From contig NZ_ANFY01000003.1 of the NCBI RefSeq assembly GCF_000331225.1, positions 186,001 to 250,000 of the forward strand: a stretch of 64,000 nt of DNA, written 5' to 3'. Below the pieces are notes generated by a model that worked only from the letters and a program-made list of their open reading frames with translations, was not told the origin of the DNA and searched no databases. The position numbers were made by a program, and so were the translations under genes. The stretch's first letter is position 1, and every line of letters begins with the position of its first letter. This document shows positions 30,541 to 37,729 of the stretch, piece by piece. Origin of the DNA: Sandarakinorhabdus sp. AAP62. Its GTDB lineage: Bacteria; Pseudomonadota; Alphaproteobacteria; Sphingomonadales; Sphingomonadaceae.

Positions 30541-32839
30541 TGATGCGTTCGGCTTCCTGCAGCACGCGCGGGCGGCTCCAGACGAAGGGCACGTAATTGC
30601 CGGTGGCCCAGCGCGGGAACAGGTCGCGGTAATGCGGGCTGGCGGGGTCGCCGGATTGACCGGGTGTGTTGATCGCCATGCTGTTGTCCCATGCGCCCAC
30701 GTCGAGCACGACGCGCACTGACGCGCCGGACACGAGCTGGAAGTCGCTGCCACTGCCCATCGCCATCGGCGTGGAGCCGCTGCCGCCGATGGGCAGCGGG
30801 CCTGCCCGGCGTTCGGCGCTGCGCCCCGCGATGCCAAGCGCCGGCTTGAAATCGGCCACATGCAGCGCGCCCCAGCGCCAGAGCGCGGGATCGGGGCCGA
30901 ACATTTTTTTGGCTTCGACATAGGCAGTACCCAGCGAGCCCAGCAGGATCGTTTCGCGCAGCGCTTTCGGATCGGGGCCAAGCAAGGCGCCATTCTCCAG
31001 CACAGGCAGCACATTGCCGATACTGGTGCGGCCGAAATTCTCGCGCTTGTCGTCCGGCACGATGGCCTTCACCGCCGCCATCGGCAGGTGGCGCGCCGCC
31101 CAGACCTCATACAGCGCCGCTGCCGCTGAATCCGGCCCTTCATGGCCATCCCAGCCGCTGAGCAGTGCCAGTGCGCCGCGTTCATCGTCGTTGCGGCCGG
31201 ACAGGCCCTTCAGCAACGCCACGGCACGGCGGGCCATGGCGGACGTGGCGTCATTCTGCAGCGCCATCGCATCAGTCAGGCTGAACTTGGGCTTGGCAGC
31301 GATCACTTCGGAAATGCGGGTGATGCGGCTGCGGTCGGCCCATTCCAGGCCGAGCAGATGTGGATAGCCGGCCGGCACGTTCATCTCGTTCGCCGTGGCA
31401 AACCAGCCTTGGGGCGGATTGTGTGACACCGGCATCAGCTTCGCATCCAGCAGCCCGGTCCAGCGATGAGTCTTACCAGCCGGAACCGGCAACAGCCCGT
31501 CGCCAGCGGCCCGCATCGGCACGAAGCCGCTGGGTGCCCAACCGATATCGCCATCGCGCGCGGCAAACAGCAGGTTGAGCGGCGGCGCCCCCCAATGATT
31601 GCGGGTGGTCAGGAATTCGTCCCAATTGCGCGCAGTGAAGGCCCAGGTGGCATTGAAATAAGCCGATGCGCCGGGTTTGCTCCAGGTGGCGCGCAGGGCA
31701 AAGCTGCGGCCGCTGGCGAGGTCTTCATGGATGATCGGCCCGTCATCGGTGAAGTGCAGCACCACTTCGCGCGGCGCTTCGCCCTTCACGTCGATCGTCT
31801 CACGCACTTGCGAAAACTTCGTTCCCTTGGGGTTCACCACCAGATCCTGTTGATCGATGGCAAAGATGGTCAGCGCCCAGGCCACATCCTCATTGTGGCC
31901 AAAGCTGACGCCGGGCAGCGCCGGTTCGCCGGAGCCGGCGATCTTCAGCTCCGGCGTGTCGATGTGGGAGAGGTAGCGCAGATTGGGCACGGCGTGGGCG
32001 CGGTGCGGATCATTGGCCAGGATCGGCCGACCGGTGGCCGAACGCGCCGCGCCAATCACCCAGTTGTTGCTGCCTTCCTGGGCTTCCGGATCGAGGCTGG
32101 CGACAACCATTTTCTGGCCATCGAAACGCACATCGCCGGTGCCCAGCGCATAATCGTCGAGCACGTTGGCCGGGATGCTGCAGGGGTCCAGGCCTTTGGG
32201 GATGGTGACATTGTGGGCCGGCGCCAGTTCACGGCGCAGCGGTTCATATTTCAGGTCGCCGCCGCACAGGGCGCGGGCGCGGGCGACTTCGTCGGGGATG
32301 TTGCGGGTCAGCGCGTTGGAACGGATGCGCACCACATCGTCGGCGCTCCAGCGTTCGGGGCGGCTGGCGGTGGCGGTGAACTCCATCGGCAGTTTCTGCC
32401 GGCCGGCTTCGACATCGGCGATATAAGCGTTGATCCCGGCGGCAAAGGCCTCTGTCCAGCCCTTGGCCGCGGCCGGATAGGCGGCCCACTCGGCGGCCAT
32501 GTCACCGCGATAGAGCAGCAGCCGGGCGGCGCGATCCTGCGCCACGAACTGCGGGCCGAAACTGGCCGACAGCCGGCCCAGTCCGCGCTTGCGCCACAGA
32601 TCAATCTGCCACAACCGGTCGCGCGCCACCGCATAGCCCTGCAGGAAGAAACCATCGCGGGCGTTGGCGGCATAGATATGCGGAATGCCGGCACGATCGA
32701 TGATGATCTCGCCCGGCGCGGTGAGGCCTGGCAGCGAACGTGCCTCGCTGTACACGCCCAGGGGAATATTTGGGGGCGGCGCGTCCTGGGCGGAGGCTGC
32801 CGTGGTGAGCAGCAGGGCGGCGGCGACGGGGCGCATCAT
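30524..32839 (-). CDS. Penicillin-acylase-family (Ntn) acylase, exported
   Basis: A 771-residue member of the penicillin amidase/AHL acylase family, made as a precursor, cleaved into alpha and beta subunits and acting in the periplasm. A signal peptide (ending TTAASAQD) starts the protein. The autoproteolysis site is Gly256-Ser257 in EGSNNWVIGA; Ser257 becomes the nucleophile. Family motifs DRAGIPHIYA, QGYAVARDRLWQ, FGHNEDVAW and the Asn-containing late region are seen. Substrates in the family include beta-lactams, aculeacin and acyl-homoserine lactones. Its ATG overlaps the D-aminoacylase stop by four bases, giving a two-enzyme amide-hydrolysing operon. The true substrate is unknown. Confidence 0.93.
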   Translation of the reverse strand: MMRPVAAALLLTTAASAQDAPPPNIPLGVYSEARSLPGLTAPGEIIIDRAGIPHIYAANARDGFFLQGYAVARDRLWQIDLWRKRGLGRLSASFGPQFVAQDRAARLLLYRGDMAAEWAAYPAAAKGWTEAFAAGINAYIADVEAGRQKLPMEFTATASRPERWSADDVVRIRSNALTRNIPDEVARARALCGGDLKYEPLRRELAPAHNVTIPKGLDPCSIPANVLDDYALGTGDVRFDGQKMVVASLDPEAQEGSNNWVIGAARSATGRPILANDPHRAHAVPNLRYLSHIDTPELKIAGSGEPALPGVSFGHNEDVAWALTIFAIDQQDLVVNPKGTKFSQVRETIDVKGEAPREVVLHFTDDGPIIHEDLASGRSFALRATWSKPGASAYFNATWAFTARNWDEFLTTRNHWGAPPLNLLFAARDGDIGWAPSGFVPMRAAGDGLLPVPAGKTHRWTGLLDAKLMPVSHNPPQGWFATANEMNVPAGYPHLLGLEWADRSRITRISEVIAAKPKFSLTDAMALQNDATSAMARRAVALLKGLSGRNDDERGALALLSGWDGHEGPDSAAAALYEVWAARHLPMAAVKAIVPDDKRENFGRTSIGNVLPVLENGALLGPDPKALRETILLGSLGTAYVEAKKMFGPDPALWRWGALHVADFKPALGIAGRSAERRAGPLPIGGSGSTPMAMGSGSDFQLVSGASVRVVLDVGAWDNSMAINTPGQSGDPASPHYRDLFPRWATGNYVPFVWSRPRVLQEAERIISVTP

Positions 32840-34581
32840 TCTGCGGCCAGTGCGGCAGTGGCCGGGGCGGCCTGCGGGCCGCGGATCAGGCCGCCGGGCA
32901 GGGCGCCGGTCATCTGGCCGTTGCGGAAGGTGACATGCCCATTCTTGATCGTGCACACATAGCCATCGGCGCGTTGCAGCAGGCGCTTGCCGCCGGCCGG
33001 CAGATCGAAGGCCAGCCATGGCTTGCCCAGTTGCAGCCGATCCAGATCGATGATGTTGAAATCGGCGAGGTAACCCGGCGCGATGAGGCCGCGATCGTGG
33101 AGGCCATAGAGTTTGGCCGTGTCGTGGCACTGGCGGCGGATGGCGTTTTCCAGGGTCACGGTGCCGCGCGCCCGGTCGCGCACCCAATGTTGCAGCAGAT
33201 AGGTCGGGCTGGCGGCATCGCAGATGGTGCCGCAATGGGCGCCACCGTCGGATAGCGAGATCACCACGTCGTCGCGGTGCAGCAGGCCCTTCACGAAATC
33301 CAGGTTGCCATCGGCATAGTTCAGGATCGGGAAATAGATGAAGCCGGTGCCATCACCGCGACACAGCAGGTCATAGGCGTATTCCGCCGGGTCCTTGCCG
33401 GCGGCCTTGGCCATCGCCCAGATTGTCTCGTCCTGGGTGGGCTCGTAATTGAAGGCATCGGTCATTTCGAACTGCAGCTGCCAGCCCATGGCGACCGCCA
33501 TCAAGAGCGGCAGCACATCGGTTTCGGGCCAGATATTCTCCTCCGCCAGCAGCTTCGCCTTGAAGGCCGGATCAGTGAGATGCGCCCACTGCTCTTCCCA
33601 CGCCAGCGGCTCGATCGCCTGCCAGCTGGGCTTGAACTTGAACGGGTGCACGGTGCCGCGCCAGGCCATCAATATGCCGTTGCCGCGAATGGCGATCTGG
33701 GCGACGATGTTGGCGCCCTCGGCATTGGCGCGCGCTGTCTCGCTCATCTGCTCTTCCCACGGCAGTTCCTTGGCGATCGACTGCAGCATGGCGAAGGTGA
33801 CCGGCAGGCCGGTCTCGCGGCTCATCTCGGCCATCCAGCCAAATTCATCCCACTCGCGGCGCAGATCGCTGGCCATTTCAAACACGCCGTGGCCCACCTT
33901 GCCCATGGCGCGGCCAATGGCGATCAACTCGTCCTTCTCGGCGGTCGTGCCAGGCACGAGTTCGCCGTCGATCGACTTGTGCAGGATGGTGCGGCTGGTC
34001 GAGAAACCGAGCGCGCCGGCCTTCACGCCTTCCGCGACGATTTCGGCCATCTGGGCGATATCGTCCTCGGTCGGCTTTTCGTTGCGCGCCCCGCGCTCGC
34101 CCATCACATAGGCGCGCACGGCGCCATGCGGCACATGGGTGGCGACATCGATGGTGCGCGGCCGCCTTTCCAGCGCGTCGAGATATTCGGGGAACGTCTC
34201 CCAATCCCAGGTCATGCCTTCGGCCAGCGCGGTGCCGGGGATATCCTCCACCCCTTCCATCAGGCCGATCAGCCACTGGTGCTTTTCGGGCTTGGCCGGC
34301 GCAAAGCCGACGCCGCAATTGCCCATCACCACGGTGGTCACCCCGTGCCATGACGAGGGCGCCATTTCCGAATCCCACGTCGCCTGACCGTCATAATGGG
34401 TGTGGATGTCGACAAAGCCGGGCGTGACGATCAGGCCCGCCGCATCAATCTCCTCGTGGCCTTTCGCCGTGATGCTGCCCACCGCCGTGATGCGCCCGCC
34501 ATCCACGGCGATATCGCCGGTAAAGCGTGGATTGCCGCTGCCATCAACGATGGTGCCGCCGCGAATGACCAGATCATGCAT
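32836..34581 (-). CDS. N-acyl-D-amino-acid deacylase family amidohydrolase
   Basis: A 581-residue metal-dependent amidohydrolase of the D-aminoacylase class. The N-terminal beta-sandwich [13 protein letters not shown] leads to the metal motif [14 protein letters not shown], then STSRTILHK and the late [16 protein letters not shown] catalytic Asp segment, ending in the typical NGHVTFRNG strand. Start ATG at 34581 is preceded by GGGAGA; a longer start at 34626 is less likely because homology begins at MHDLVIRGG. First gene of the operon with the penicillin-acylase-type enzyme. Cytoplasmic, no signal peptide. Known relatives remove acyl groups from N-acyl-D-amino acids; actual substrate unknown. 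Confidence 0.94.
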   Translation of the reverse strand: MHDLVIRGGTIVDGSGNPRFTGDIAVDGGRITAVGSITAKGHEEIDAAGLIVTPGFVDIHTHYDGQATWDSEMAPSSWHGVTTVVMGNCGVGFAPAKPEKHQWLIGLMEGVEDIPGTALAEGMTWDWETFPEYLDALERRPRTIDVATHVPHGAVRAYVMGERGARNEKPTEDDIAQMAEIVAEGVKAGALGFSTSRTILHKSIDGELVPGTTAEKDELIAIGRAMGKVGHGVFEMASDLRREWDEFGWMAEMSRETGLPVTFAMLQSIAKELPWEEQMSETARANAEGANIVAQIAIRGNGILMAWRGTVHPFKFKPSWQAIEPLAWEEQWAHLTDPAFKAKLLAEENIWPETDVLPLLMAVAMGWQLQFEMTDAFNYEPTQDETIWAMAKAAGKDPAEYAYDLLCRGDGTGFIYFPILNYADGNLDFVKGLLHRDDVVISLSDGGAHCGTICDAASPTYLLQHWVRDRARGTVTLENAIRRQCHDTAKLYGLHDRGLIAPGYLADFNIIDLDRLQLGKPWLAFDLPAGGKRLLQRADGYVCTIKNGHVTFRNGQMTGALPGGLIRGPQAAPATAALAAE

Positions 34582-34662
34582 GATTTCGATCTCCCAGGAT
34601 GGCGGGAGGATGCCACAGGTCGCCAATGGCGCAACCCTGCCGCTTTGCAGCAGGCGTGTGGC

Positions 34663-34827
34663 TCAGCTTGGCAGGGCCGCCGCGCGTTCGGCCTGCTGCA
34701 ATCGCTCCGGGTCAGGTGGCAGATGGCCCCATCGGTCATCGGCCGTCACCGGCGCCGGCTGCGCCTGCTCCACGCCGCAGCCAGCCAGGGAAAGAAGCAA
34801 CAGAATCAGCAGGGGGGCGGCTTTCAT
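34663..34827 (-). CDS. Small lipoprotein (54 residues)
   Basis: A 54-residue product whose first 17 residues form a lipoprotein signal peptide ending LLLLSLAGC (Cys17). The mature part of about 38 residues is Pro/Ala/Arg-rich with no recognisable domain. Similar tiny lipoproteins are scattered in sphingomonad genomes; function unknown. It lies upstream of the D-aminoacylase gene on the same strand, 81 bases away, and divergent from gshA. The Shine-Dalgarno is weak. The lipobox is the main support; it could still be a chance frame. Confidence 0.55.
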   Translation of the reverse strand: MKAAPLLILLLLSLAGCGVEQAQPAPVTADDRWGHLPPDPERLQQAERAAALPS

Positions 34828-34977
34828 GGCCGCCAATGTCGGCAAACATTACGAATTTGCAAGGGGGAGGATGGCGCAGACGGCAACGGGGGGCGCGGTT
34901 CGTGCGAAGAATGCCACAAAACCGCAACATGGCCGCTTCATTGCGCCAGCGGGGCAACGGGGCTAAGGGCGCTTCCC

Positions 34978-36351
34978 ATGAGCAACAAGGTGACTTCCGC
35001 CGGTGATGACGCGATCATCGAATCGCGTGACCAGCTGATCGGCGTGTTTACCGCCGGCGCCAAGCCGAAGGCCGCCTGGCGCATCGGTACCGAGCATGAG
35101 AAGTTCGTGTTCCGCACCGAAGACCACCGCGCTCCCTCCTACGCCGAACCTGGCGGTATCCGCGATCTGTTGATGGCGATGACCCGCTATGGCTGGGAGC
35201 CGATCCTGGAAGGCGGTAACGTCATCGCGCTGAAGGGTGCGGACGGCAACATCAGCCTGGAGCCGGCCGGCCAGTTCGAACTGTCGGGCGCGCCGCTGGA
35301 AAATCTGCACCAGACCTGCGCCGAATCGAACCGCCACCTGAAACAGTGCCGCGAACTGGGTCAGGAACTGGGCCTGGGCTTCCTCGGCCTCGGCTTCTGG
35401 CCCGACAAGACGCGTGCCGAACTGCCGATCATGCCCAAGGGCCGCTATGACATCATGCTGCGGCACATGCCGCGCGTCGGCAGCCTTGGGCTGGACATGA
35501 TGCTGCGCACCTGCACCATCCAGACCAATCTGGATTATGGCAGCGAAGCCGACATGGCGCAGAAATTCCGGGTGAGCCTGGCGCTGCAGCCGATCGCCAC
35601 CGCGCTGTTTGCCAATTCGCCGTTCACGGAAAAAGCGCCCAACGGCTTCAAGTCGTTTCGCAGCCATATCTGGACCGACACCGATCCGGCCCGTACCGGC
35701 ATCCTGCCCTTCGTGTTCGAAGAGGGCTTCGGCTACGAACATTACACCGATTACGCCCTCGATGTGCCGATGTACTTCGTTTATCGCGACGGCAAATATA
35801 TCGATGCGGCCGGCCTGAGCTTCCGCGATTTCCTTGCCGGCAAGCTTGAGGTGCTGCCCGGCGAGAAGCCGCGGCTGGGCGACTGGAAGGATCATCTTTC
35901 CACCGCCTTCCCGGAAGTGCGGATGAAGGGTTATCTGGAAATGCGCGGCGCCGATGGTGGGCGCTGGGATCGCATCTGCGCGCTCCCGGCGCTGTGGGTC
36001 GGCCTGCTCTATGATCAGACGGCGCTGGATGCCGCCTGGGATCTGGTGAAACACTGGACGCCGGAAGACCATGCCCGCCTGCGCCGCGAAGTGCCGGCGC
36101 TGGCGCTGGGGGCGGCCAGCCCCAATGGCGGCACGCTGAAGGAGCTTTCTGCCGAAGTGCTGAAGATCGCCGATCTGGGCCTCGCCAACCGGGCCCGGCT
36201 GAACAGCGCCGGCGATACCGAACAGGGCTTCCTCAATCCACTGCGCGAGATCGTGGCCAGCGGCATGACCAACGCCGATCGTCTGCTGGCGCTGTATAAT
36301 GGTCCGTGGGGCGGCGACATCAGCCGCATCTACGAGACCGAGGCTTATTGA
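34978..36351 (+). CDS. gshA: Glutamate-cysteine ligase (plant/alphaproteobacterial type)
   Basis: First enzyme of glutathione synthesis: joins glutamate and cysteine with ATP. The 457-residue product belongs to the plant-type GCS2 class. Motifs include WRIGTEHEKFVF, GGNVIALKGADGNISLEP, QFELSGAPLENLH, RTCTIQTNLDYGSEADM and GYLEMRGADGG. Start ATG at 34978; the open frame extends left but has no family homology. The adjacent region holds a GST gene 12 kb away, not clustered. Its end overlaps the tetR stop by seven bases in a convergent pair, so there is no separate terminator. Confidence 0.95.
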   Translation: MSNKVTSAGDDAIIESRDQLIGVFTAGAKPKAAWRIGTEHEKFVFRTEDHRAPSYAEPGGIRDLLMAMTRYGWEPILEGGNVIALKGADGNISLEPAGQFELSGAPLENLHQTCAESNRHLKQCRELGQELGLGFLGLGFWPDKTRAELPIMPKGRYDIMLRHMPRVGSLGLDMMLRTCTIQTNLDYGSEADMAQKFRVSLALQPIATALFANSPFTEKAPNGFKSFRSHIWTDTDPARTGILPFVFEEGFGYEHYTDYALDVPMYFVYRDGKYIDAAGLSFRDFLAGKLEVLPGEKPRLGDWKDHLSTAFPEVRMKGYLEMRGADGGRWDRICALPALWVGLLYDQTALDAAWDLVKHWTPEDHARLRREVPALALGAASPNGGTLKELSAEVLKIADLGLANRARLNSAGDTEQGFLNPLREIVASGMTNADRLLALYNGPWGGDISRIYETEAY

Positions 36352-36872
36352 ACCAGCCGCGCCGTGGCGCTGATGCGGGCCGCCATCTGTGGCGGTGTCG
36401 CTGAAATGCTGCCGGTCAGCCACGCATCCACTGCGGTCAACTGCGCGGCGGCAATCTGCAGCGCGGCGATCCGGAATTCGGAGCCCAGCCGCGCCTGAAT
36501 GGCATCGGCCAGGGCGCGTTCCAGCACGGCGCGCAGTGGCGGCGCGAACATGATACGGCCGTGGCGGCGCTGCTCCCAGAAATGTTCAAGCAGCCACAGC
36601 AGCGACGGATCATCCCCGGTCGCGGCCACTTCGGCGAGCTTGTCGAGCAGCGGCTGCATCGAAGCGGCGAGCAGCGCATCCTTGCCGGCAAAATGGGCAT
36701 AGAAAGTGGAGCGGCCAACATTGGCCTTCACACACACCGCCGCCACATCGATACGATCATAGCGCTGGGCAAACATCAGATCACGAAAGGCGGTCAGCAA
36801 GGCGGCCCGGGTGCGCAGTTGCCGCCGATCCGGCAGGCGTGACTTAGCAGACATATCAAGCAATCCGTCCAT
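36345..36872 (-). CDS. TetR family transcriptional regulator
   Basis: A 175-residue TetR-type repressor. The N-terminal helix-turn-helix reads RTRAALLTAFRDLM then YDRIDVAAVCVKANVGRSTFYAHFAGKD, the core family motif. The C-terminal ligand domain is alpha-helical and diverged, so the inducer is unknown. The start is either 36872 or 36854 (MSAKS); I used the longer one. It is divergent from the membrane-protein gene at 36959 with an 86-base gap and probably controls it and itself. A direct repeat in this region is noted separately. Confidence 0.87.
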   Translation of the reverse strand: MDGLLDMSAKSRLPDRRQLRTRAALLTAFRDLMFAQRYDRIDVAAVCVKANVGRSTFYAHFAGKDALLAASMQPLLDKLAEVAATGDDPSLLWLLEHFWEQRRHGRIMFAPPLRAVLERALADAIQARLGSEFRIAALQIAAAQLTAVDAWLTGSISATPPQMAARISATARLVQ

Positions 36873-36885
36873 TATCAGACGTATC
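36848..36885. promoter_or_regulatory. Direct repeat near the tetR start (possible operator)
   Basis: CAGACATATC at 36848-36857 and CAGACGTATC at 36876-36885 are direct repeats matching at nine of ten bases, 28 bases apart. The second copy is also the left part of the imperfect dyad CAGACGTATCTG. One copy lies inside the start region of the TetR gene. Autoregulatory TetR sites often lie here, but the match is short and may be chance. Confidence 0.25.
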
Positions 36886-36958
36886 TGCCCTGATGTTTGG
36901 TGAATGGTCAAGCCGCCGCTTTTATGTCGGTCGAGCAACCATTTGCGGAGCTCGCCCC

Positions 36959-37627
36959 ATGACCATCAACACTTCTGATCAACCTCGCGCTGCCGGCGCC
37001 TTGCTCATTGCGGCCTCGGCCCTGTCGGTATTCGGCATGCTGCATCACCCCACGGCGCAGGGCGATGGGCTGCAACGCGTGCAGAATCTGGCGGCCATCG
37101 GCCCATTTGCGGCCGATGTTCATGCCGCGCTGGTGGCGGTGATGTTGATGCAGATGATCGGTTATGCCGGGCTGGCGACGCGGCTGGGCGGCCAACGCCT
37201 GGTGGTGCAGGGGGCGTTCCTGGCGCAGGCCGCTGGCGCGATGGCGCTCACCGGTGCTGCTGCCATCAACGGCTTTGCCCTCGCCGCGCAGGCCAGGCGG
37301 CTGCTGGCGGCCGGCTATATCCTGCCGGAACAATATCAACCCACCATCTGGGCGCTGTTTGGCCAGGCCCGTGCGCTGGAACAATTGGGCACCGGTGCCT
37401 GGGCCATCGCGCTGTTGCTGTGGGGGCTGGCGGTGTGGCCGCAGCAGCGCTGGCTGGGGCTGCTGACCTTGCCGCTGGCGCTGGTGCCGCTGGCCGGCGG
37501 GCTGGGCCTGCTGCCGCTGGGCGTGGTCGGTTTCGGTGCGGTGGTCGCAGCGCAGGGCATCTGGGCTGTGGCCGCAGGGACACAATTGCTGCGCGGACAG
37601 CTTGGCGCACCCCACACAGCCCCTTGA
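36959..37627 (+). CDS. Multi-pass membrane protein of unknown function
   Basis: A 222-residue hydrophobic protein with about six predicted membrane helices (around 14-32, 55-75, 85-105, 150-170, 172-190 and 195-215). Family not recognised. GCGGAG precedes the ATG at 36959. It is divergent from the TetR regulator, an arrangement typical of a regulator and its target, so it may be an efflux or stress-linked membrane protein; that is inference. Unusually alanine- and leucine-rich, consistent with a membrane protein in a high-GC genome. Confidence 0.8.
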   Translation: MTINTSDQPRAAGALLIAASALSVFGMLHHPTAQGDGLQRVQNLAAIGPFAADVHAALVAVMLMQMIGYAGLATRLGGQRLVVQGAFLAQAAGAMALTGAAAINGFALAAQARRLLAAGYILPEQYQPTIWALFGQARALEQLGTGAWAIALLLWGLAVWPQQRWLGLLTLPLALVPLAGGLGLLPLGVVGFGAVVAAQGIWAVAAGTQLLRGQLGAPHTAP

Positions 37628-37729
37628 CGGCAAACGGCAAAGGCTAAACACTCACTTTTGTGTCACGATCTGGACCGCCCCATGGTGGGAGATAAGGCCG
37701 GACGATGACCTTGATTGGGGAGACGATCG

